Assembly: GCA_942491535.1 (NCBI GenBank)
Contig: CALOBV010000020.1
Span: 191,478 to 255,477, forward strand
DNA: 64,000 nucleotides
Direction: 5' to 3'
Source: JAUVKT01 sp942491535
Lineage (GTDB): Bacteria > Bacteroidota > Bacteroidia > Bacteroidales > VadinHA17
Part shown: piece by piece, positions 33,409 to 40,875 of the stretch
Position numbering within the stretch: position 1 is the stretch's first letter
Layout of the letters: the number at the start of each line of letters is the position of its first letter
Notes under the pieces: generated by a model
Database searches by the model: none
What the model was told of the DNA's origin: nothing
The model's input: only the letters and a program-made list of their open reading frames with translations
Translations under genes and position numbers: made by a program

Positions 33409-35418
33409 TTATTTTACTGTTACATTATGAACCTTTGTTCCACCCTTAAGAGATGAAACCACTATTTTCAGGTCTGACTTATCTTTTACTGCAATAATCC
33501 ATTCAACAGTTCTTGACGAGGGAGCATTTTTTACCCCGGCAACTTTCATTTCTCCTCCCAGGCTACCAATATTTATAAAAGAATTGCCTTCAATAAATTC
33601 AATTTCACCTTTTTGTCCAATCAGCCATACAACATCTTCCCTGTTACCCGGCAATTCAGCTCCCTTAGCCAGGTTCGTGGCCAGGGCTCCTGTGTTTACA
33701 ATTGTGGCACTTACTTTCACAATGTGATATTTGCCCCTGGCTTTGCCTGATTTAATAGCAAAACTACCACCGGAACCCTCAACAGTGCCTTCTTTTGTGG
33801 AGTTTGCTGTAAAGAGAACTTCACTCTTAACATCTTTTATTGTTATTCTTGGCATTAGACCGGCTCTGAAAATTTCGAATTTGTAGTGTTTCTCACATAC
33901 ATCGAGCAATGGTGCGCCGGGGAATGCATTATTCCTGGCAAATTGGGAAATCCAGCCACCAACTTCCCCCTCTCCAAGATCGGGGTGCTTAAATGGCACC
34001 CAGTTTACAAACAACTTTCCGCCATATTCACGATCCTGGTATGCAAGCGTTGCTCTTTCAAGGGCGAGCCTCCGGATACTGTCATTCCCAATTTCAAGCC
34101 CCGGGATATCAGCTTCAGGGTTCCATAGCTCGGTTGTTAACGAATATATCCCGTACTGTGCATATAACCAGTCGCTGGCCATTCCATAGCTATATCTCCT
34201 GTCGTCATTTTCGTTGTAGCTTACCTTCCACCCCCTGGGAAGCACATATCCCCGCATTTTTGCATATTTATTTACATCACTACTGGCAATATCTTTTTTA
34301 AACTGCTCAATTTTATCAGGGTATAGCCAGGCTTCAGGAACTTCTTCACCTATCAATTCAAGGTATCTCTTCCCCATTATAAAGTCAAATACGGCCACGT
34401 CGTCTTTTGACATATCAGGGTGAGGAGCCGTACCCATAGGTCTGTATGTAAACCCACCCGATGTATGGAAGAATTGTGCCATCAGGATATTACGGTAAGA
34501 GGTAAAAAACTCTGCCAGGGCATGAGTTTCCGGAGCAGAGGTAGGATAGTCTCCTGTTCCGCCGGCAAAACCCTGATCATTCCACCATCCTTCAGGGAAA
34601 TTGCGATTCAGGTCTATACCCGATTCTGAGTCCTCTCCTCTTTTCCCGTCTTTATCGTTATCAATATCTTCGCTGATAACTGTATACCTTTGTTTATCAG
34701 TAGTCTGTCCTCTTTGTAGCCTGACCATTATTCGCGGGTCTACATCATCAATTATATACGATCCCTTTTCATCTTTATATCTGAAAGAGCTCATTTTGCC
34801 GTCACCATTTATATCATCCGGACCGTCCTCATTGATTTTACCATCTTCATCGTCATCCTTGAGCATCGAATTAGTTCTCTGGGCGATTCCCTTTTCTACA
34901 CTATTGAAAACTCCATCAGGATTTATTGTCGGGCATATATAAAAAGCATTGTTATCTACCAGGGATGTTATCTCCTTATCGCTACCGTATCCGGTAAGTA
35001 ATTTATTGATCATGTAAAGACAAACTTCTGTCCCTGTATATTCGTTACCGTGAGTTGATCCACCCAGGAAGTGTCCGGGTTTTCCCTGGTGACTCTTCAT
35101 GTCGGGAACATTATCAACGTTTTCCTTTCTTTCGTTGTAAAGCCTGATATGTTTATCAATTGTTGTTCCGTTATTCATGTTTGAAATTACCAGCACATAA
35201 ACAGGTCTGTTCAGAGTACTTTCGCCGATCTTTATTAATTCCGTGATTTCCGGGTATGCTCGACTTACTTTTTCAAGGTATTCCTTTGAGCCGGTGTACC
35301 CGTGATATTCTGTAAAACTGATTGGCACTTTCTGAGCCAGTGTTCCTGCAGGCAGAATCAGGAAGCAGATGACGAAAATTGCCATCAGGCAGGGCAGGGA
35401 TTTGATTTTTTGGATCAT
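33409..35418 (-). CDS. M14 zinc carboxypeptidase paralogue with calcium-binding inserts
   Basis: The 669-residue secreted protein is homologous to its downstream neighbour. It has a signal peptide (residues 1-28), the zinc motif GGSTHGNEYTG, NRNFPEGWWN, AQFFHTSGG and the catalytic Glu in SLTTELWNPEADI. Asp-rich loops DDDEDGKINEDGPDDINGDG and DIDNDKDGKRGED lie between the first zinc motif and NRNFP, as in the neighbour. The two genes probably arose by duplication and are read together from a promoter upstream of 35418. Both are envelope or secreted hydrolases; substrates are unknown. Confidence 0.88.
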   Translation of the reverse strand: MIQKIKSLPCLMAIFVICFLILPAGTLAQKVPISFTEYHGYTGSKEYLEKVSRAYPEITELIKIGESTLNRPVYVLVISNMNNGTTIDKHIRLYNERKENVDNVPDMKSHQGKPGHFLGGSTHGNEYTGTEVCLYMINKLLTGYGSDKEITSLVDNNAFYICPTINPDGVFNSVEKGIAQRTNSMLKDDDEDGKINEDGPDDINGDGKMSSFRYKDEKGSYIIDDVDPRIMVRLQRGQTTDKQRYTVISEDIDNDKDGKRGEDSESGIDLNRNFPEGWWNDQGFAGGTGDYPTSAPETHALAEFFTSYRNILMAQFFHTSGGFTYRPMGTAPHPDMSKDDVAVFDFIMGKRYLELIGEEVPEAWLYPDKIEQFKKDIASSDVNKYAKMRGYVLPRGWKVSYNENDDRRYSYGMASDWLYAQYGIYSLTTELWNPEADIPGLEIGNDSIRRLALERATLAYQDREYGGKLFVNWVPFKHPDLGEGEVGGWISQFARNNAFPGAPLLDVCEKHYKFEIFRAGLMPRITIKDVKSEVLFTANSTKEGTVEGSGGSFAIKSGKARGKYHIVKVSATIVNTGALATNLAKGAELPGNREDVVWLIGQKGEIEFIEGNSFINIGSLGGEMKVAGVKNAPSSRTVEWIIAVKDKSDLKIVVSSLKGGTKVHNVTVK

Positions 35419-35593
35419 GATAGGATATTATAGATTTAAAATATCATACATATTAAGAAATTATGTTTAGAATATTTATGTACAGAGTCCTGTAAAGATC
35501 GATTTTAACGTTTTTTATGGTTGCGAATAACATAATATTATACTGCAAAGCGGCCTGTTCGCAACAAAAAAGGATTATTTGTTGCTGTTTTTA

Positions 35594-36205
35594 TCAGGAC
35601 TTCCTGTTTGAAAAAATCTCCGCCGAACCTGCCCCGCAACTGATAATTGATTTCATTCCCGTATCAATTGTAGTACTGGTATGCAATACCCTGTCTTCCT
35701 GAACATGATAAATATTACCCGACGTAGGATTCGGACCGGTTGGAACAAATACGGTTACATAGCCATCCTGTCGGTCGGTAATAAAACCCGTCATCAGGGT
35801 ACCTGAATTAAAAATATCGACAAGCACAACCTCTGAGAAAAATGACTTGTTTTTTCCAAAGAACTGCATTACTGTATCGCGGGCAATTTTATATCCGGGA
35901 ATCTTAAGCAGGTACCTTTCTTCAAGCACATTATTAAAGAATCGTCCGATACGGGTCTGGATAACCAGCCCGATAAAGAAGAAGATGGCAATTATCGCTG
36001 CAATAACCATCAGGTAAAGAATAACAACCTGTATTTCTGTTTTTACTTCAATAAGGCTTACAATTGGCTCAAGATATTTCTTTATCAGGTTAAATATCCA
36101 TCTGAAAAAAAAGAAAATCAGGGCTGTTGGCAGGACCGCTGCCAGTCCCCCCAGCAGTGTGGTGCGGAAAAACTTCCGCAATCTAATCATGAAATGAGGT
36201 TTCAT
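35594..36205 (-). CDS. DUF502 family membrane protein
   Basis: The 203-residue protein has two membrane helices (LLGGLAAVLPTALIFFFFRW and a second around residue 65) separated by a short loop, followed by a soluble beta-rich domain (YVTVFVPTGPNPTSGNIYHV). The PTGPNPTSG motif is the DUF502 signature. I start at the ATG at 36205; the longer form would begin at a TTG at 36250, upstream of the TAACTTTA promoter-like element. The family has no established function. Confidence 0.82.
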   Translation of the reverse strand: MKPHFMIRLRKFFRTTLLGGLAAVLPTALIFFFFRWIFNLIKKYLEPIVSLIEVKTEIQVVILYLMVIAAIIAIFFFIGLVIQTRIGRFFNNVLEERYLLKIPGYKIARDTVMQFFGKNKSFFSEVVLVDIFNSGTLMTGFITDRQDGYVTVFVPTGPNPTSGNIYHVQEDRVLHTSTTIDTGMKSIISCGAGSAEIFSNRKS

Positions 36206-36388
36206 ATCTGGATTTTTTAAATTGCATTTTAACAATCTAAAGTTAGACAAAAACTAAATTCTATTCTCTACTCACCTTTGGTCATTTGTCTTTCGTCTTT
36301 TGTCAGGCTTAATATTTATATCCCAACAAATTTCAAATCCAGACAGAATTACTTATATTTATTCGTCTGTTATACAAAACCAACCATA

Positions 36389-37810
36389 ATGAAAGGCCTG
36401 AGCAATTTATTTATACGTCTTTCTGTCTCTATATTTATCACTCTTATCCTGGGGGTATTATTCTTTACAACAGAACAGGAATATGAATTAGAAATAAAGG
36501 AGAAGAGACCCTGGGTTTTTGACAGGAACACTACATACTCAGATCTGGATTCTGATGGAAAGACAGAGAGGATTCTCCTTGCTAATGCTAATGGCGGACA
36601 GGTAGGTATATTGGTTTATGATAGCGATGATAAACTTATTGACCAGTTTAACTTTACCGGGGATTTTGTAAGAAGGTCGGATATTTATAATGGTGACTAT
36701 AATAATGATGGCCTGTCTGAGATATATGCATTTACCTTTATTGGAGATTCTTTATTCCTAAATATTTTAGAAGGCTATAATACGCAAGATCCTTTAATAC
36801 GAAGAAGATATATAGATGGATGCACCGCCCTTCACGGAGAGGCTCAATATATAATAACTGCCCCGGTATTCGAGGATGCAAATGATGATGTTTTTAAGGA
36901 ATTCTATTTTACCATTGCAGCAGGATTTACCCTGCAGCCCAGGGCCATATATTATTATGATATTGTTAATGATATTATAAAAAAAACCGATCCGGCCGGC
37001 GTTGTCCCTATGTATCTCTTAAGTAGTTATGACATAAACGGTGATGGAAAACTTGGAGATCTGGGGTACAGTAATGCCATGGGCAATTATAAAACAAATA
37101 TCCCATACTCAGATTCAAGCGCATGGTTAATGATTTTTAATCATAAACTTGAGTACGAATTTGAACCTGTTGAATTCAGTGGCTTTGGTACAGTTCTTTC
37201 TGCCTCGGCACTTAATACAAAAGATAAGGTAATGCTGGCCACCTTAAGACATAATGAAACCAGTAAGAATGTAATCGATAATGAGCTGGCTATTTATACG
37301 CCTGAGGGTGAAATGCTTGCCAGTAAAAATCTGGGAGAATATATGTTGGGATTAAACCTGCAGTTCTATACCTCAGATCAAAAGATATTTCTTAATGATC
37401 AGGATGGCAATGTGCTTATTTTTGATCAGAGGCTGAATCTAATTAAGCAGGAGAATAAGAATTCATATTCGGGAAAAATGTACGGGCCATTCAAAGTACC
37501 CGGCATAGAAGATGATCTTGTAACGTTTTTCAATGTTGATGGTGAACTAAATGTTTTTACCAGCGGGTTAAAAAAAATGGGATCCATCTATCTGGAAGAT
37601 CTCTTTGGAAGCTTTTTCAGGCCGGTATTTATTAGTAATATAAATATTAGCAAGGGCTTTCATATCAGAATGGCTAACTACGATTATGGAATAGAGATGG
37701 TTCGCAACAAAGCAAGAAACTATGTCTATTTATACTCCCTGGTTATGTTCGCGTCATTTTATTTTCTTATATATTTTATTCAGGTTACTTCAGAAAAAAC
37801 AGGAAGATAA
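36389..37810 (+). CDS. Envelope sensor domain of a split LytS-type histidine kinase
   Basis: This reading frame encodes an N-terminal membrane helix (LFIRLSVSIFITLILGVLFF), about 400 residues of FG-GAP/VCBS-like beta-propeller with Asp-rich loops (DLDSDGKTER, GDYNNDGLSEI, DINGDGKLGD), and a second helix (YSLVMFASFYFLIYFIQ) at the end. The catalytic kinase domain continues in another frame at 37722-38447: removing one A from the A6 run at 37794-37799 joins the two into a 685-residue sensor kinase. I start at the ATG at 36389 (MKGLSNLFIRLSV). The two parts could be separate overlapping genes, but a soluble kinase without a sensor is unlikely. Confidence 0.8.
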   Translation: MKGLSNLFIRLSVSIFITLILGVLFFTTEQEYELEIKEKRPWVFDRNTTYSDLDSDGKTERILLANANGGQVGILVYDSDDKLIDQFNFTGDFVRRSDIYNGDYNNDGLSEIYAFTFIGDSLFLNILEGYNTQDPLIRRRYIDGCTALHGEAQYIITAPVFEDANDDVFKEFYFTIAAGFTLQPRAIYYYDIVNDIIKKTDPAGVVPMYLLSSYDINGDGKLGDLGYSNAMGNYKTNIPYSDSSAWLMIFNHKLEYEFEPVEFSGFGTVLSASALNTKDKVMLATLRHNETSKNVIDNELAIYTPEGEMLASKNLGEYMLGLNLQFYTSDQKIFLNDQDGNVLIFDQRLNLIKQENKNSYSGKMYGPFKVPGIEDDLVTFFNVDGELNVFTSGLKKMGSIYLEDLFGSFFRPVFISNINISKGFHIRMANYDYGIEMVRNKARNYVYLYSLVMFASFYFLIYFIQVTSEKTGR

Positions 37811-38447
37811 GAAAAGACAAATCGAGTCAAGAATGCGTACACTGCAGATACAGGCTATAAAAAGCCAGATGAGTCCACACTTTATATTTAACGCCCTGAA
37901 TTCTATTTCTGCAATGTATATCAAGGGCGACGTAGTAAGGGCAGATGAGTTCCTGACCAGCTTCAGTAAGATGATCAGGGAGGTTGTTGATTCTTCCGAT
38001 AAATTAGTGGTGACAGTTGCTGAAGAAATTGATTTTGTAAGAAATTATCTTGAGCTGGAACAGGTTCGATACGAGGACAGATTGAGCTTTGGCATAAATT
38101 TACCCGATGATTGTAAGTCGGTTAACCTTCCTTCAATGAGCATACATACATTTGTAGAGAATTCAATTAAACATGGTTTCAGGGGGAAAGAAAAAATGCA
38201 TATCAAGGTAAATGTGCTATGCCATAGTAAAACCCTTAACATAAGCATCAGTGATAATGGGATTGGTTATAATGCTGCAAAGATTAATAGTGTCAGGAAG
38301 GGGAAGGGACTGAAGATGGTTAAAGATATCTTTGATACATATTTTGCTATTTCAGGCAAAAAAATTATATATACTATACATGATATTGGGGATAAACAGG
38401 CTGGAGGAAACCATGGATCCCTGGTCGAAATAAATGCAGATTTATGA
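37722..38447 (+). CDS. LytS/YehU-type histidine kinase domain
   Basis: The kinase half has the conserved phospho-acceptor motif SQMSPHFIFNALNSI, an N-box NSIKHGFRG and a GHKL ATP-binding DNGIGY and KGKGLKMVKD. These are the hallmarks of the LytS/His_kinase family. The first ~35 residues of this frame lie antiphase over the end of the sensor frame, so the real protein probably continues from that frame by a one-base shift near 37794. The stop overlaps the response-regulator ATG (ATGA at 38444), a strong sign of translational coupling. Confidence 0.85.
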   Translation: MSIYTPWLCSRHFIFLYILFRLLQKKQEDKKRQIESRMRTLQIQAIKSQMSPHFIFNALNSISAMYIKGDVVRADEFLTSFSKMIREVVDSSDKLVVTVAEEIDFVRNYLELEQVRYEDRLSFGINLPDDCKSVNLPSMSIHTFVENSIKHGFRGKEKMHIKVNVLCHSKTLNISISDNGIGYNAAKINSVRKGKGLKMVKDIFDTYFAISGKKIIYTIHDIGDKQAGGNHGSLVEINADL

Positions 38448-39028
38448 GACAAATAAAGGTATTTATTCTGGATGACGATAAAGATGCTGTCTCGAGAATA
38501 GAAATTCTTCTTGCTAAGAACGATAAAATCAGAATATGTGGAAGTGAAACCGATCCGGAGCAAGCAATTCATCTGATAAGAAGCCTCAGACCGGAACTGA
38601 TGCTCCTGGATATTGAAATGCCGGGGATGGGTGGATTTGACCTTCTTAATGCAGTAAAAGAAGAAAAATACTCTCCGTCGGTAATTTTTATTACCGCTTA
38701 CGACAAGTATGCAATAAAAGCCATAAAGGCGTCGGCCCTGGATTACCTTCTTAAGCCAGTTGATGCTAAGGAACTGAATCTCGCTATTCAGAAGTATATT
38801 GATAAACTGGAAAGACCAAACTACAGGACGAATAATTTGCTTGCTAAACTGACATCAAGAGAGCAGGATGTATTCAGGTATCTGCAGGCCGGGCAAACAA
38901 GTAAGCAGATCGCAGTTTCGCTTAATATCTCAAAAAACACCGTTGATACCCACAGGAGAAATATTTTGAAAAAACTGAATATCGATTCAACCACCCAGAT
39001 TCATTTGAACTATCACTCAGAAAAATAA
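38444..39028 (+). CDS. Response regulator with LuxR-type output
   Basis: The 194-residue protein has a receiver domain with VFILDDDKDAV, phospho-acceptor Asp in LMLLDIEMPGMGG, FITAYD and DYLLKPVDAKEL, and a LuxR/GerE helix-turn-helix at residues ~135-185 (LTSREQDVFRYLQAGQ, SKQIAVSLNISKNTV). The receiver looks like the LytR type, but the output domain is LuxR, not LytTR, which makes this an unusual pairing with a LytS-type kinase. Its start overlaps the kinase stop. A strong terminator follows at 39030-39060. Confidence 0.9.
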   Translation: MRQIKVFILDDDKDAVSRIEILLAKNDKIRICGSETDPEQAIHLIRSLRPELMLLDIEMPGMGGFDLLNAVKEEKYSPSVIFITAYDKYAIKAIKASALDYLLKPVDAKELNLAIQKYIDKLERPNYRTNNLLAKLTSREQDVFRYLQAGQTSKQIAVSLNISKNTVDTHRRNILKKLNIDSTTQIHLNYHSEK

Positions 39029-39029
39029 T

Positions 39030-39066
39030 AACAGCCACTACCTGGGAGGTAATGGCTGTTCTATTT
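39030..39066 (+). terminator. Intrinsic terminator of the sensor kinase/response regulator operon
   Basis: AACAGCCA (39030-39037) pairs with TGGCTGTT (39053-39060), with an inner TACC/GGTA pair (39039-39042 / 39048-39051), followed by CTATTT. It starts two bases after the response-regulator stop. Confidence 0.8.
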
Positions 39067-39189
39067 GCCGGTTGGGGTAAGAAAATCCGATCGTGTCAGA
39101 TCAGACTAGCACCCTTTTGCCAAGAGGTATTTAGCGGTTAGAACTAATTACCTAAGCAGAGGCAATATAAAACAGAAATTTGTTTGCTG

Positions 39190-39207
39190 AAATACTCACA
39201 TGTGAGT
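39190..39207. repeat. Perfect 18-bp palindrome at the 3' flank of the FISUMP gene
   Basis: ATACTCACATGTGAGTAT is a perfect palindrome a few bases beyond the stop of the FISUMP lipoprotein gene. The same half-site ATACTCA...TGAGTAT occurs upstream of the gene at 39858-39879, followed in both cases by AAT. Confidence 0.8.
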
Positions 39208-39211
39208 ATAA

Positions 39212-39799
39212 TTATTCTTTGTCTTTTACACACCTGACATAAAATGCGTTACCAATGTCTGAAACCTCATTGTTGCAGATAATTCCACCTTCTTTTGAGT
39301 GCTGAATTGCTATTGAGACAGCCATTTGCTTGCTTTCAGATGTATCGCTGGTCCAGTATGTATTACCATCGAAGATGCAAAACTTATTAAACATACGTGC
39401 ATGCCCGTCAAACAACAGGTTTAGCTTGCTTAAGCCTGGAGAATCGGGTTTCTCGCCGGAGTAAAAGGATAATAAGTCTTTCCATTCTTTCACCGTTGGA
39501 AGGCGCCATCCCTCCGGGCAGCTACTCTTAGCCGCCTCCCAGCTGTATAGCACACATTTACATGCTCCGGAGGCAGATTTACAATCAGTGTAGCTTTCTT
39601 CTGTGCAATTCCAGACCCATGCCCCGGAATTATATATATCATCGTCCAGGTATTTTAGTTCGTCCGACATCCAGATCTTCTCCCCGTACTCGATGTAGGT
39701 GTATTCTTTTTTATCTCTCTGGTCAACAAATACTTTTTCAGACGAGTTATTACATGAGACTACAAATAGAAGCAGCACTATAAAACTTAAAGCTTTCAT
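39212..39799 (-). CDS. FISUMP-domain lipoprotein
   Basis: The 195-residue protein has a lipoprotein signal with lipobox VVSC at residue 16 and a Fibrobacter succinogenes major paralogous (FISUMP) domain (about residues 35-193), shown by GEKIWMSDELKYLDDD, SSCPEGWRLPTVKEWKDL, YWTSDTSES and AFYVRCVKD. Six cysteines in the mature part suggest disulfides. The domain is common in secreted or surface proteins of Bacteroidota and Fibrobacter; its function is unknown. A second FISUMP protein is encoded at 49969-50691. The gene is flanked by matching palindromes at both ends. Confidence 0.8.
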   Translation of the reverse strand: MKALSFIVLLLFVVSCNNSSEKVFVDQRDKKEYTYIEYGEKIWMSDELKYLDDDIYNSGAWVWNCTEESYTDCKSASGACKCVLYSWEAAKSSCPEGWRLPTVKEWKDLLSFYSGEKPDSPGLSKLNLLFDGHARMFNKFCIFDGNTYWTSDTSESKQMAVSIAIQHSKEGGIICNNEVSDIGNAFYVRCVKDKE

Positions 39800-39857
39800 T
39801 GTTATAATACAGGCATTAATAGAGGTCTATAAATTTAATTCCTTTTTACATCATATT

Positions 39858-39879
39858 TTATACTCAATAATGAGTATAA
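39858..39879. repeat. Palindrome upstream of the FISUMP gene, matching 39190-39207
   Basis: TTATACTCA (39858-39866) and TGAGTATAA (39871-39879) are perfect inverted arms with an ATAA loop. The half-site is the same as in the palindrome at the gene's other end. Confidence 0.8.
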
Positions 39880-39993
39880 TCTTCAGAATGAATAAAATGC
39901 AATCAGCCATTCAATATTATTCTTTATTCATCCTGAAGTAAAAACTATAAGTATTTGTTACTTTTGAAAAAAATAATATCATATAACTCATTT

Positions 39994-40872
39994 ATGGCCG
40001 CTAAGGAGAAAGACATAAAAAGCGATTGCGGGGACAATATCCCCCCAATATTCGTAGTTTCGGGCGGTAAGGGAATGGCCGGGAATACTGTTGTAAGTTC
40101 TGTTTTAATACAGTTTCCGGATAATCATATTCCCCTGATTGTAATGCCCAATGTAGACTCAATGGAGAAGGTAAATGATATTATTACCAGAGCAAAAGAA
40201 TCATGCGGTGTAATAGTACATACCATGGTAGATCCATTAATGAGAGAAATAATACTTGCAGTTTGCGACGCAGAAGGGGTAAAACACTTCGACCTGGTAG
40301 GTGGCCTCTCTGACTATATTTCAGACCTCCTGCAGATGGAGCCTATCAGTAAACCCGGCCTTTACAGGCTAAGGAATATACAATATTTTTCCAGGGTTGA
40401 GGCGATAGAATTTACAATGAAGCACGACGACGGAATGAATACAGAGAAGCTTGCTAAGGCTGATATTGTTCTTACAGGGGTTTCAAGAACCGGGAAAACA
40501 CCCTTAAGTATCTATATGGGTATGTTTGGCTGGAAGGTAGCTAATGTCCCGCTGGTACAGGGCATTGAACCACCACCTGAATTATTTAAGGTAGATCCGG
40601 GTCGTGTATTCGGTCTTATAACATCTCCACATTATTTAATTTCACAGAGAAATAATCGTGTTAAACAGCTTGGTCTCAATCCAGAGGACGATTACATTAC
40701 CCCCCGTAAGGTAAGGGAGGAGCTCGATTATGCCGCCCGCATCTTCAGGAAGGGCGGGTTCAGGGTATTTAATATCACCAATAAGCCCATTGAATCTACT
40801 GCCAACGAGATTCTTACTATTTTAACCGAGACCTACGGCCGTGATGAATGGCGTAAGCTCGGCGAACAATAA
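39994..40872 (+). CDS. Pyruvate,phosphate dikinase regulatory protein (DUF299)
   Basis: This 292-residue protein belongs to the DUF299/PpsR family of bifunctional ADP-dependent kinases and Pi-dependent pyrophosphorylases that inactivate or reactivate PPDK or PEP synthase by Thr phosphorylation. The P-loop is in LTGVSRTGKTPLSIY (about residue 153). Other family segments are FVVSGGKGMAGNT and GLITSPHYLISQRNNR. I use the ATG at 39994 (MAAKEKDIKSDCGDN); the longer TTG form is less likely. The dikinase itself is not in the window. Its stop is three bases from the true stop of the convergent sortilin-like gene. Confidence 0.9.
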   Translation: MAAKEKDIKSDCGDNIPPIFVVSGGKGMAGNTVVSSVLIQFPDNHIPLIVMPNVDSMEKVNDIITRAKESCGVIVHTMVDPLMREIILAVCDAEGVKHFDLVGGLSDYISDLLQMEPISKPGLYRLRNIQYFSRVEAIEFTMKHDDGMNTEKLAKADIVLTGVSRTGKTPLSIYMGMFGWKVANVPLVQGIEPPPELFKVDPGRVFGLITSPHYLISQRNNRVKQLGLNPEDDYITPRKVREELDYAARIFRKGGFRVFNITNKPIESTANEILTILTETYGRDEWRKLGEQ

Positions 40873-40875
40873 GAT

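Noticed and set aside
34601..34942. Plus-strand open frame of 113 codons within the M14 gene
   Set aside because: Ser/Pro/Leu-rich mirror of Asp-rich calcium loops on the other strand, with no supporting signal.
37786..37806. Programmed -1 frameshift at AAAAAAC joining the sensor and kinase frames
   Set aside because: The heptamer is not in the required zero-frame phase (GAA AAA ACA), and the shift needed is +1, so a spurious A in the A6 run is simpler.
40817..40872. Convergent gene overlap of 56 bases between the PPDK regulator and the sortilin-like gene
   Set aside because: The overlap exists only in the shifted frame; correcting the G5 run gives a normal stop at 40876.
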